Made by a program: the position numbers and the translations under genes. A DNA stretch of 64,000 nt from Neopestalotiopsis rosae (taxonomy: Eukaryota > Ascomycota > Sordariomycetes > Amphisphaeriales > Sporocadaceae). Below are positions 1 to 10,247 of the stretch, one piece after another (positions within the stretch are counted from its first letter, which is position 1; the number at the start of each line of letters is the position of its first letter). The stretch lies in NCBI GenBank assembly GCA_023078685.1, contig JALGAS010000009.1:2418001-2482000 (forward strand), in the 5' to 3' direction. The notes under the pieces are model-generated. The model ran no database searches. It was not told where the DNA came from and was given only the letters and a program-made list of their open reading frames with translations.

Positions 1-797
1 GTTGGATTCTTTGAGGAATATGCCTTGATACCAAACTCATGTGCAATTTCAGTTGACTTCCAGAATTTGACTGCCATCTGTTGCAGTTTCCGGGGAGATA
101 TAATGAAGATCATAGCAGAACGAGTATCGTCTGGAGACTTTGACTTCATTATATTACAGATCCGTCCTGGACAGTCTGATACGGAAATGAAGGGCGGACT
201 TGATGTGTCGTTGTTACTGAGGTGATTGCGGATGTGGGCTTCTGTAATTTCAGATTCCCCTGATTCGCCTTTCCGCCAACCGGGACAAACGATTCCAATT
301 TTCTTCTTACGCTCACTTTGCGATGACAGTGGATGGTACCGATAAAATGGTAATTCGACTTCCTCTTCGCAAACTTGACGTGGCGTTATGCTTAATTTGA
401 TAAGGTTTACGCGATGTAGCAGGTTCTGGTGAAACTCGTTGTGCCGCACAAGATGGTGTAGCAATTGCTCAACCTGTATATTTTCCCTCTCGAGCTCGAG
501 TAGCTCGTTTGTTCTATGATCGATGGCGTGAAGGGGGACTGATTCCGGAATAACTGTAGCTTGAGAGTGATCGCCCACGGCGAGACGGCTCATGTGATCC
601 AGGGAGACCGACAGGAAATAGGCCAGATGCTTCGCTTCTCTCAGTTCATTTGTGTTTCTCCGAAGCTCATTTATCTTCTGACACCTCTTCTTACTTGTCT
701 CGAAGGTTGCACAATCTTGATCTAAGAATCCAACAGGTTGAAGTCTGCTTTTTGTAGCAGTTCGCAGGCCATAGGAATCTCTGGCACTGTCGACCAT
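1..797 (-). CDS. Partial fungal protein, PFIS-motif domain, runs off left edge
   Basis: An open frame starts at the first ATG (797) after an in-frame stop and stays open for about 265 codons to the window edge, so the C-terminus is missing. Residues 1-130 are charged and helix-forming, with a leucine/glutamate-rich stretch (NELLELERENIQVEQLLHHL) that could be a coiled coil. The second half has a LPFYRYHPLS segment and then SPPFISVSDCPGR. This layout recalls the fungal DUF7587-type domain (a start like FYRY followed by a PFIS motif), but that is recognition from memory, not a search. Function unknown. The frame is certain; the family is a guess. Confidence 0.6.
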   Translation of the reverse strand, partial: MVDSARDSYGLRTATKSRLQPVGFLDQDCATFETSKKRCQKINELRRNTNELREAKHLAYFLSVSLDHMSRLAVGDHSQATVIPESVPLHAIDHRTNELLELERENIQVEQLLHHLVRHNEFHQNLLHRVNLIKLSITPRQVCEEEVELPFYRYHPLSSQSERKKKIGIVCPGWRKGESGESEITEAHIRNHLSNNDTSSPPFISVSDCPGRICNIMKSKSPDDTRSAMIFIISPRKLQQMAVKFWKSTEIAHEFGIKAYSSKNP

Positions 798-949
798 GAC
801 GACGTAGGAGTCTGAAGAAGCGGAAGGTGGGCTTGTTCATAGAATCCAAAAGAGAAATCTCGAACTTCGAGGTTGACAAGATGGTGATTTCATGATTATG
901 AGAAGAGAAGCTGATTTCTTTCTTGGTCTTGACTTCATTGTGACATCAT

Positions 950-1361
950 AAGTCTTCATCTACGTAGTTGGCCTGTGGCTGATGTGGCTTGACGAAGACC
1001 TTTAGTCAAGATCTGCGTCAATCCGCACCCGGCTTTTACCGCCAAAACAGCGCCGGATTTGTCTACCCACAAATTACTACACCTATTACAGACCCAGTGA
1101 CTCTTTACATACTGTACATACGACGTGTATGTTTCCAGTTTTCCTGCCAACGGAACGTCAGCATCTTCTGCATAGCTTTCCATCATGGAGCGCGACATAA
1201 CAGGCAGGGCACTCATATATATCAAGCTGGTGTCCCAGATAAACACTCTCGAAGTGTCTCATCAGTGACACACGGATACTGAATTGCCGAATCAGCTCAT
1301 TTAACATAGTGTCACGATCTCGAGGTGCTCGATTTAATGCTTCGCTATACATACGAAGCAT
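950..1361 (-). other. Possible broken zinc-ribbon coding remnant
   Basis: Two overlapping minus-strand frames carry paired cysteines: YECPACYVALHDG ... CRRC in the first (1361-1158) and HWVCNRCSNLW in the second (1246-956). Together they would make a CxxC...CxxC zinc-ribbon-like module, but I could not find a splice junction that joins them in phase. This may be a decayed gene or chance. Confidence 0.2.
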
Positions 1362-3288
1362 TTCCGATCCTGACCATCTCTCCCTGCTAGGACTATGTGT
1401 GCTGATTCGCTATTATACGACATAACTCATTCTGATTCCTTTCTCTGATGCAACATAACATAGAGCCTGTACACATATCTTGGTCATATTTCGTCATTAT
1501 TTCCGTGGCGTTTCTGGTGACCCTGAGCTGGTAAACTGCGCTGATCGAGTCACGTCTCTACATGTTCACCGTGGAAATGTTATGACTCGTGCTAATGGTG
1601 CGCATTGGATAGAAGGACGCAGCCATCCCATGACAAAATCCACCTCCACAAACGGCAGCGGGAATGACATGACGGCCTAACTGTCTTAAATATGGAATTC
1701 GTACGCCTTTGTGCAAGATTTTACAGTTCCTCAATTATCATGCGAAGCGTCCGAAACGTCCAACACACCTTTAAGACTACACTTGTGATGCAGCCCCAAG
1801 ATCATTACCCTTAACGTCGCTTTCCATTATGCCGTCTACTTCCACTTATAACAACGTTATTTGACTTCGGTAAAATCAAGGGATTTGAGTATAAATTACC
1901 AGACTACTTCTACCTCACTGAGGAGGAATGCAAAGAACTAGTGGACACAGACACATAAGAGCTGTTGGGAAGGATTGAAGTTGTTGTCACCATACAGTAT
2001 TCCGTTATGCTCATCGACAAAATGCATACACACTACAGCAAAGTGCGGATAATCAGTAATTTACAAGATCCAGAATTAGTTCGGATCCACTCGCAATTTC
2101 TACTATTCATCGATTAATGACACCTCCATCAGTGATCCCATGTAATCACTAGGACTTGGACTGCGGAGCTACTTATCATCACCCGACATACATCCCAGTA
2201 ATCGGGAACTGTTTGGACAAGAGCCCGCGTTGTACAAATATTATCAGCTACATGGGCCCATTCTCCGATGTATGCATTGACTTTGATTTTTGAGTCAGAT
2301 ATTCATAATAACAACCACGAGACACGAAAAGATCATAAATTAACTACGACCGAACCCGTTGAAACGCAAATTCATTTTCAATTGAACGTTTCACATATAC
2401 GTAAGAAAGTAATCTGTTGGAGACTTCGTGTGGGATCCATGACGATGAACTTTCGTTTGAGATTTCTAGGTATTCACTAATTAAATAGTGCGACTCTTCA
2501 CATCTTCACCACGAGAGAGAAACGGGGCTTGCAACATGGTGCAAAGAATTTTTACGTGCATAGCTGTGATCGACGTAATAATTTGTTCATTGCAATACAG
2601 CTCTCCATATGAAGATCAGATGGATATGAACTGTTGTATCGCTATTGGGGCTATCATTGGAATTTGACTCTGGTTTCAGCATAAACATTGAATGAATTTG
2701 CGCAGATCGGAGCTCAAAAAGTGGAAAGAGACACTAAGTTCTGTGCGATACGACGTTTTCTACCGCAAGTTTCGGCACTAGAAATTCCATCCAATTATTT
2801 CGATGCATTCTCAAGCACGTGCGACACTAACATAATCTAGTCGAGTTCTGACTCAGCCTTGTCAGGCGTTCTTGGTTAGAATTTCGACTACACGTCATGA
2901 CTTACCCTCCATCCATCTCGAACGCTATATCTGGAAGGCAATTTGATAATGTGTGCAATTTAGGTCAGACAAGAAGTGATCACTACACGAATCAGTAAAC
3001 AGTAAATTAGCTATGCTCATGCATGTTCCGTCATCGACATACGACATGGCACACAGTAGTCATGGAATTCGATCAGTCAAGACATGCACAAACACGAAGC
3101 TTGTGATTCTCATGTTCTTATAAATATATAGCCGAGGAGCCTTTCTGCTAGTATGTCGAGAAATATAGCATCCTGTGTTTTGTAACTTTACAACCGTCGA
3201 TAGTAAGCAGCCCCATACTAATTTTTGAGTTTTCTGACAACATCACAAAGAAGTTCAACCATTACTTTACTCCCTAGTGCAGTATAAC
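1362..3288. other. No convincing gene
   Basis: AT-rich stretch of about 1.9 kb with only short open frames that show no motif or spliced continuation. I see no repeat shared with the rest of the window here. Confidence 0.4.
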
Positions 3289-3576
3289 ATGATGTCTAAA
3301 TTATTCAGTTGCGAGGATCGACTTTGTGAAGAGAAAGATGAGTTCCATGACCTTGGCAAGACAATTGAACATCTCCGAAACGACCACAAGCTTTCGTTCA
3401 TCAAGCGGCCATACGGACTGGGAGTATTTGACAGCCATGGACACGTCTGGTACTGCTTCCAGTGCGGTACTGATTTTGGGAAGGATCATAGGAGCTTTCA
3501 ATCGGATCAAGCTATGTGGGATCACCTTAATGACAGACACGATCATCAATTTAGTGTCATTGAAATTCTGAGATAA
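3289..3576 (+). CDS. Small protein with two C2H2-type zinc fingers
   Basis: The frame encodes about 95 residues from ATG 3289 (a second ATG follows at once). Two finger-like units are visible: C-x4-C ... H-x4-H (FSCEDRLCEEK ... HLRNDH) and C-x2-C ... H-x4-H (WYCFQCGTDF ... HLNDRH). Spacing between the Cys and His pairs is longer than in classical DNA-binding fingers, as often seen in uncharacterised fungal proteins. A CTAG lies just upstream (3274-3277), so an upstream exon is possible. It stands alone, with a minisatellite element beginning about 160 bp downstream. Role unknown; nucleic-acid or protein binding is inference. Confidence 0.5.
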   Translation: MMSKLFSCEDRLCEEKDEFHDLGKTIEHLRNDHKLSFIKRPYGLGVFDSHGHVWYCFQCGTDFGKDHRSFQSDQAMWDHLNDRHDHQFSVIEILR

Positions 3577-3738
3577 ATACTTTTCCCCAGGGAGTGGTGG
3601 GTGGAGCACGTGGGTGTGAGAGTAGTAAAATGTGACTAGAATCAGCGAATGCTTAGGTCGGACTGCTGATTTTCAAAAATATGCCAATCTTCGGATGCAA
3701 CTACAATATTTAGCACGAGAAAGGAACTGGGATAACTT

Positions 3739-4075
3739 TTGTGCTTGTTCTGGAATACTGTTCTGGGATATTCTTCTGGGATATTGTTCTGGAATACTGT
3801 TCTGTGATGGGATAACTACTGTTCTGTGCCGGGATACTGTTCTGTGCCGGGATACTGTTCTGGTGGGATACTCTTCTGTCCTTCGGACGACAAGGATTCT
3901 CTTTCGGAATTGTATAATTGTTGTGGAGCTCCCCTGACTTTCGTGGTTTAGTGTACCAAACTGCCGGAACGTGGCCATTGCAACGAGTAAGCAACATAAG
4001 CGGCGATGTTGCACGGCTCCCGCGCTTCGACGATAGTTCCAGCATTGGCTCAAGAAGCTCCATTCATGTCACATG
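3739..4075 (+). repeat. Minisatellite-cored dispersed element, copy A
   Basis: A run of degenerate 15-17 bp units of the type GGGATACTGTTCTGTGC is followed by a conserved flank (cggacgacaaggattctc, then a ttcggaattg block, then gtggagctcccctgac and a gtgtaccaaactgccgg block). The downstream part, to about 4075, matches copy C at 12980-13075. Open frames through it arise from the repeat and are not genes. Confidence 0.75.
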
Positions 4076-5059
4076 GTTTTCGAATGAAGCAGAAGAAATG
4101 TACCACTGTATGAAAACCTAGACCTTTTGTTTCAAGAGCTGTGCTCGGTTGCCAAATGTTCGAGCCAGTACGTTGAGCATCGCCGGACAAGCTGACTTCC
4201 GCAGCCCGATGATATGTGGGCGCTGCACTGAATCACAGAAATGCCAGTAGCCTTATGAAATTTGTTTGCCCACTTGCAAGTATGTGGCCACTCACTACCA
4301 TGGGCTCTGCGCTCGGAAGCCTCCCAAGCGGGCTCGGCCTGTACGTGAAAGACTTGAAATGTGGGCCTAAAACCCGCAAGCCGGGACTATGTGGGTCTAA
4401 GCTCCGGCTCTTCGAATAGAGGTCGGAATACTACAATGCTTGTCTCTTTGAGCCAGGTAAGAGTGGCAACAGCAACATCAACAGCAACAGAGATTTCATT
4501 TGGATGATGCGGATCTTATGACCCTATCCTGCTGGGCTAGTGTAGTTTACCCCGGCAGATAGGGTGGCAGGTAATGTACAATGTGTCAAGTTCAAGTCTT
4601 GTTTTTGATCGGCAAGAACGGCATACGTACTCAACAGCTTTCAGCTCTCGAATTAGGTAGTCCATACCATGGCCCTATGTTTGAAGATGCCCTTGCTAGG
4701 ATCTGGCCAGCTCCAAATGCCATCGGCCTCCTACAAGATACGGCCCACTCAACTTAACTGCAGATGCCTACACTGGCTTAATCGCTGTTTCGTTATTTCG
4801 TTCAGAATGTATGGCCTGGCCAACTCTAGGTACATAGTCCACAAGATCAAGAGGAGTACGCAGTTCTCTCCTCCCCCTGGGACCTTCTTTGGGCCCTAGA
4901 TCAAATTTGGAGCCAGAGCTGGATTGTCCGGACAAGATGTCTACGTTATCAACATAATCAACCACGAGAAACCACCTGCCACTCTCTTCTGACTCTAGAT
5001 GTGGTCGTGACAGCTTCTAGGACCTTCGTCTTTGTTTTCTCGAGCGTCCACATATGCCT
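4076..5059. other. No convincing gene
   Basis: Only short frames without motifs. A GC-rich stretch near 4290-4420 has weak similarity to 57770-57830 (atgtgggcctaa and aagctccgg blocks), which suggests an old shared repeat fragment. Confidence 0.35.
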
Positions 5060-5646
5060 AATCAAAAGCTATGCACTGTAAACGGAAATCTACAAAACAG
5101 AGTGGTCTGGCTTTCTTTCGACCTGTACGCACATTGCAGTGCTACTGTTGTCCTCCTATTGGCTTCCTAGGCCTAGCACGCGAGCTTTAGACGGTCTAGT
5201 TGTTCGAGGAGTTCAATTTGATCGCATGGATAGAATGGTCTCGACGTTGGAGAGGGGACCACCCAAGGCTCCCCCAAGGCTCCCCCATGGCAGCACTGTG
5301 TGTACGATGCTGGCGGACGGTACGTGCGAAGGCATCTCCTTGCTCAATTGCAAACTTCTGTCCCTTGCATTCCAATATCCACGTGTGTAGGATCAGTTGT
5401 TCTCCATACACAAGGTTGGCTCGAAGCCAACGTACAGATCAGGATCTAGAATCATGGTGAGTGAACATAGCCAAGGACTGCAAACTCCTTGAGAAGTGGA
5501 TCCTATCACCGCGTCCCGCCTCTGCTCTCTGTCATGGTTCAGCAGGTACTGTAGCGGTCATTTTGCTTCAATCACGGTGCATTAAGCGCTGGCATTCGGA
5601 CTGAAGTATTTGTCGTCGTTTCATCAGCTCATAGATGCTCAATTAA
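5060..5646 (+). repeat. Interspersed repeat, inverted partner of 63431-64000
   Basis: This block matches the reverse complement of the right end of the window: for example ccagaccactc, a gtcctactattg-type block and the tagacggtctaattgttcga block appear in both. Length is at least 585 bp, and the partner continues to the window edge, so the full element may be longer. No long conserved frame is shared; it is non-coding or a remnant of a mobile element. Confidence 0.75.
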
Positions 5647-6032
5647 GGATTATGTATGGATCTGATCAAGGCACATCGTGACTTTCGAGATATGTATAGA
5701 GTATCTGATAAGCCAAACACAACTAATATGTTGGAGATGATAAGATTGCGAACGCTTTCTTTACAGGCCATGAAATACATCAGTAGCAATTGAGAGAAGC
5801 TGTAAGCAATTCATCGTTGAGTATTTTGTTGTTTGACTGGTCATGCACCGTCCTGAAATTTCTGCTATGCTATGGTTGTCAGCATCAGCGAATTTGGATG
5901 ATTATATATTTGGATTGGTAGTTCCATGTATACAGTAATACAGCAAATAAAAACACTGTGTCAGCGCCAAAATTGGACATGATGGAAAACATTCCAGTCA
6001 AAGAATGCGGAAGCCGATTTCGTTACTCACTG
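5647..6032. other. No gene; shares a short block with 47970-48045
   Basis: No coding frame. The last part (about 5945-6025: gtgtcagcgcc ... acattccagtc ... gaatgcggaagccg) matches 47983-48038 closely, where it again lies beside a minisatellite element. Confidence 0.45.
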
Positions 6033-6524
6033 TATCGATCATGCATGCTGGAAGCCATTTGACCAGCCCTCAGCTCAATTATAGGCAATCCTCGGTTCCG
6101 TTTCGCCATTGCGTTGCAGTGCTTGCAGTCATAGATACAGTTCTGGATTGTTGTTCAATTTTGCAATCTAGTTGGTATGTACTGACAAATGTTGTCACTG
6201 ATAGGTTTCGTGTTGTACACAAATAACATACGGGGATTCGCTTTATACTGACGAACCTGTGACCATCCATGCGCCCGGCCCCTATCTGAGATTTGTAGGC
6301 GTCAAGAACATGGCCGCGGCCTCAACTTCGATTTTGACAATGTAACCAATTTCCGTGGCTCCTCCAGTAAACGCAACACTGATCCCAGTCATGTGGCACA
6401 AAAACAGCCAAGCCCAGATCATCTTCGCTGCCGCCAGAAAGATACTCTTCGACAGTTTGCAGAAGAAGTTGCATCTGACTCTCCACCTTGGGGCTCTTGA
6501 AGACTATTGACAAGAACTCAATCG
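6033..6524. repeat. Duplicated segment R1, copy 1
   Basis: About 490 bp match 13103-13584 in the same orientation with scattered substitutions and small gaps. The match starts at tatcgatcatgc and ends at ttgacaagaactc in both. It contains the 3' end of the gene that is complete at 13386-14159. Confidence 0.85.
6322..6513 (-). pseudogene. 3' fragment of the 13386-14159 gene
   Basis: 63 codons (SIVFKSPKVESQMQLLLQTV ... HGNWLHCQNRS) align with the last 63 residues of the 257-residue protein encoded at 13386-14159, with a few substitutions. The N-terminal three quarters are absent because the duplication stops at about 6524. The fragment has no start of its own and is presumably not functional. 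Confidence 0.8.
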
Positions 6525-6949
6525 CATCAATGAATCGTGCGGAGTCTATTTTGGATCATGAACATGATTGTGAGCTACGCCTAGCTCCAAATCAACCCCA
6601 CGACCTCAACACCTCAACGAAATATAATATTGTGATATAGTAAAAGCCTTCGGTAGGCACAATTTGTGATATTGTGAGACGTCAATGTCCAGATGTCTTT
6701 ACCGAGACCGTTGCTAGTAAGGAAGCTCACATTTACTACGGCAGATGGAATCATGATAATCATGGTAGGAAAGACGAGCCAGTCGTCGGCGCCGAGCGAA
6801 TTCGGTTGAAAATACTTTTTGTAAACAAGTCGAGCGATGACCAGGCAGCATGACGTGTATAATCGATCTTTGTATTGCGGACAGATTCGTTCTGCTTCAT
6901 TTCAGAGAAAATGTAGCGTAAGTAGAAGTTCTTCGGTGAATGCCGGAAG
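6525..6949. other. No convincing gene
   Basis: AT-rich spacer with only short frames. Confidence 0.4.
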
Positions 6950-7200
6950 TGTTCTGGAGGCACAGATCCGGCAGAGATCCGGCACAGATCCGTCCACTGT
7001 CCTCGCTTGTGTTACTTTCTCATTGACATGGTCATGTCCCGACAATTCGTTACACTAAAGGCAGGAGTGTCAAGGGGGCTCCACGACAACAACACGCACA
7101 CAATTCCGTAATAGAACCCTTGTCGTCTGCATGACAGAACAGTATCCCAGCACAGAAGAGTATTTCAGGCACAGACGAGTATCCAAACACCTACGAAAGT
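6950..7200 (-). repeat. Minisatellite-cored dispersed element, copy B
   Basis: Reverse orientation. The flank (ggcacagatccg, then gctccacgac and acaattccg ... gaacccttgtcgt) is followed by a few units of the type cagcacagaagagtatt. It matches copy G at 47615-47905, which has the same orientation. Confidence 0.7.
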
Positions 7201-7849
7201 CCGCTAGGATATATAGATGCTAAAGCTATAAGCTTTCATTAAACACGACGTATTTTCACATCGTATTATCGATACGAAAGTGGCATTTTGCATACTTTTA
7301 TCCACCGCGTCGTTTCCATATTCATTGCAGCACTTGCTGTAAATGGGCGGGTTCGATCATCCTAAAGGCTCAAGTGAATATCAAGAACGACGTAAAATAA
7401 ATTGTCTCCAAAGTTCCGTTATAGTCTTCCAGAATGATGTGTGAAACTCATTTAGGCATGCTTTGGATTCCGTCACAGTATGATCTCAGCCACGATTTCA
7501 TCCCAATTGCGTCCATATAAATCGAGTCAAGTTATAAAGCTACTTACATCGCAGCTATTGGCATCCTGCTGACCGACTGGATTCTTGTGACAGATTCCGA
7601 CAAACAAATATTTCTGCTACTTTCCAATCTGAAGGCTCATATCAGTATCGCCTCGAGAAAATACTATGGGACAGTAGTTACGATTGCAAGGGTAAGCCTT
7701 GCAGCTATCTTTCCAGCACAGACTCCGAACTGCACCGAAAGGGCGGGTGCTGATCAATAGACAGACTGCCGCAGACACATCAAGAAGACTACAACTACTA
7801 TCAAGAATGCGAGCATACCACGGAGCTTCGCTGCCAAAAGTATCTTCCG
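7201..7849. other. No convincing gene
   Basis: Spacer upstream of the RING-like gene. It probably includes that gene's promoter, but I see no specific element. Confidence 0.35.
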
Positions 7850-8461
7850 ATGGCTCGGCTGCGAAAAGCTCTTGTGATCATTCGGAATAGAATCCGTTGG
7901 AAAAGGAACCGTACCCACCAACATCAACTCGGTCCGCTCACCGAAGAAGTCGATCGCCATGACGCCAGAGCGACTGATGAAGAGCGTCGTGGCTCGAATG
8001 TTCCGAGTCAAGATGATGAATGCATCATCTGCCAAAATTCATTTGGAACACCAAACCATGAAGGAGAAGCCGAAACACAGGTTTTCCTTCACTGCGGCCA
8101 CAATTTCGGGAGCATTTACATCCAAACCTGGTTTCAAGAATTGATCCGCCGCCCTGATGAGTCCTCCTGGATAGCTCCGACATGTCCCATATGCCGAGAC
8201 GTAGCAAGACATCCAGTTTGTGGCCACCTCGTCTTCGAGAGTCCTTGGATACCACAATACCACTGCTTGAATCAACCCAGTTCCCCCACCGCAGCAGTCG
8301 CCATTGAGGTCCCGACCCAGAGATCTAGGAGGCGTCGTTGGTATCATCGAGCAAGAGACTATGAACGTTATCACGAAAATAATCTACTATTGGCTGCCAA
8401 TTGGAGAGCAGATGATGTCGGGTATTGCACATCTTGTCTTTGTGCAGCAGGTAGCAAGTAG
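7850..8461 (+). CDS. RING-finger-like protein, incomplete zinc ligand set
   Basis: 203 residues from ATG 7850, single exon. A basic N-terminus (about residues 1-25) precedes a RING-like core: C58-x2-C61, C82-x-H84 and C112-x2-C115 (CIIC ... HCGHNFG ... CPIC). In fungal RINGs of the CGHxFGxxC type a cysteine normally follows the CGH motif; here that position is Tyr90 (GSIYIQTW). At least one zinc ligand is therefore missing. An Arg-rich segment lies near residues 160-175. RING proteins act as E3 ubiquitin ligases; whether this one still binds both zinc ions is doubtful. No functional neighbour is evident. Confidence 0.6.
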   Translation: MARLRKALVIIRNRIRWKRNRTHQHQLGPLTEEVDRHDARATDEERRGSNVPSQDDECIICQNSFGTPNHEGEAETQVFLHCGHNFGSIYIQTWFQELIRRPDESSWIAPTCPICRDVARHPVCGHLVFESPWIPQYHCLNQPSSPTAAVAIEVPTQRSRRRRWYHRARDYERYHENNLLLAANWRADDVGYCTSCLCAAGSK

Positions 8462-8899
8462 ATGAATATCTGACTTTGTACGTCTCAAGACTCCCTTGAA
8501 ATAAGCTCAGCGTGTCATGAAATATCTTTCAGGGCATATGAGGCTCAACGCGAAGCGTAAGAATACTTTGCGATGGATCGGGCGACTAAGCAAACTGGAT
8601 AGAAAGCTCTTTGGAGAAGAAAAGCAAAAATAAACTATCTATTGGATCAGGTCATGTCTGCTAGGTTAAAGGTTACCAGATCTTGGGATTCCAGCAGTTT
8701 GTGTTGACCGTTATGTCAATATTTGTGAACTACTTCTCAATTCCCAAAGCAAGAAGCGTTTTGTAAGATTTTTGCAAGGATACGGACACTCTCAATCTTA
8801 ATCCTAGTCAAAAGACGTCTCTGCCAGCAAAGCGCGCATAGCCAGCTGTGCTGGGTCACGCAGACCGGCTGGGCCTCGTGCTTTGCGTAGAAATGGGTG
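8462..8899. other. No convincing gene
   Basis: Spacer between the RING-like gene and the remnant at 8900. Only shadow frames. Confidence 0.35.
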
Positions 8900-9345
8900 C
8901 TATTCAGAGTCAGGCCGGTTTGAGTTTCGGACCTCAACGAGCAGACGTACGTTGAGAGGGGGCAAGTCGCCACTGTAGAGGATATCCAGAAAGTCTGCGC
9001 CATCGAACGTCCAGGTATACATGCGAGGACATGGAATTTTCATCAGCTGCTCCACATAAGATACCATAGACCGATACATCTCTTTCCTGCGGATAATGTC
9101 TGTTGTCGGTCGGTGTCGAAAGTCGAGAGCTGACCTGTCTTAGTGAACGCGAACATCTATCTCCCAATTTCTATAACGAAAAGTGAAGAGTTCCGGCTGA
9201 GGCACTTGAGATGCATACTTAGCTTGACTAGGCCGAACATGGAAAGACGAATACTCAGGATTCGAAGATCTTTCGGTAGAGATAGGAGGTGGTTGATCGC
9301 GCACAGTACCTAGCGAGGTTCTTCTGTCAATTACAGTCCGTGTGT
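8900..9345 (-). pseudogene. Unrecognised coding remnant with one in-frame stop
   Basis: One minus frame reads about 145 protein-like codons (including QVPQPELFTFRYRNWEIDV and, further on, TWTFDGADFLDILYSGDLPP) with a single TAA at about 9143-9145, ending at TAG 8900-8902. The second part has ordinary amino-acid composition and looks translated. CAA to TAA by C-to-T change would explain the stop. It lies directly downstream of the truncated kinase-fold frame (9331-9741), in another frame, so it could be that gene's C-terminal part or a separate gene. Family unknown. Confidence 0.3.
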
Positions 9346-9741
9346 ACGATGCATGGCATGCAAGACAAAACAGACCTGAGCTATCATGCTTGCTACTTCC
9401 GCCTCAGAGGCGAGAGGTAGGACAGCAAGGAGATCCATGTCGGCGTACTCGAACACAACGTCGGTCGATTTTTGGTTGTAATACAGTCCGAAGAAACGTG
9501 CCACATTGATGTGACGGATATCAACGAAGCTCCCGAAATCACTGATTGTCATCTGAGGAACGTCTTCCACTCGCACAATCCGACCACGGTCCCGGAACGA
9601 TTTGCCGATCCATGCATCCGAGGTTGAACGCAGGCGGCAGTAGTCTGTCTCGGCGGAACCATTAATTGTGACCGGCGGATAGGCACGAACAGGAATAAGA
9701 TCTGAGTGGTTGTAAAAGTCTGGTTTCCGCCTCAAAGCCAT
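9331..9741 (-). pseudogene. Truncated kinase-fold gene
   Basis: From ATG 9741 the frame gives about 136 residues ending MHRTHGL-stop. It has the feel of a protein kinase N-lobe and hinge: an IRHINVARFFGLYY segment, then a strand and hinge-like TDVVFEYADMDLL, then the alpha-E-like SMIAQVCFVLHAMHRTHGL. It stops exactly where the catalytic loop would begin, and no following exon restores one. It lies head-to-head with the pseudokinase at 10248, whose hinge region aligns with it (DACVVVYEEVAVSLDMLI and GCIMGQILDALTYIEKSGF). Probably a broken relative of that gene. An intron starting at 9381-9383 was considered, but the following frame is not kinase-like. Confidence 0.5.
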
Positions 9742-10247
9742 TCTTAATTTGGTGAAAGTTGTTTCTCTCGGTAACGAGGATGAAACAATATTGAGAAGCT
9801 GGAGTACTATCAATGCCAACCATGGACTTATACCTTTGATCAGATTTGAACAAAATGGTGATGGTGAATTATTTATATTCCGATGTTGCACTTGAGGTGT
9901 CTGTTACGGAATCGTTTCTGGATGTATATATGTGCAGTGCATATTCACAGTACTGTGTCAATTGTGCAAACAGCGATGTCATTCACCTGGTGCAAATAAT
10001 CTCCATATTTGACTCTGGTGTACACCTCTGGAACCGCTGGGGAGTCGATTGTGTGAACCAAGACCATTTTGGATCGCCCAGGTGGGGCATTCATCTCCAG
10101 TCCGTCTGACTACTTAAGCCAGTGACTAGTAAGTGCATGAACTTGACAGTCTATGACACAAAGCTACCGTGAAGGGATCATTCAAAATTACCATCATCGA
10201 CTTGAACTCTCCGCCTCAAGACTTATCAGTGCACAGCGGTAACGAAG

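Noticed and set aside
3673..4063. Overlapping minus frames rich in Ser/Gln/Tyr repeats (also at 12676-13015 and 62601-62906)
   Set aside because: They translate the 15-17 bp minisatellite units and are not conserved as proteins between copies.
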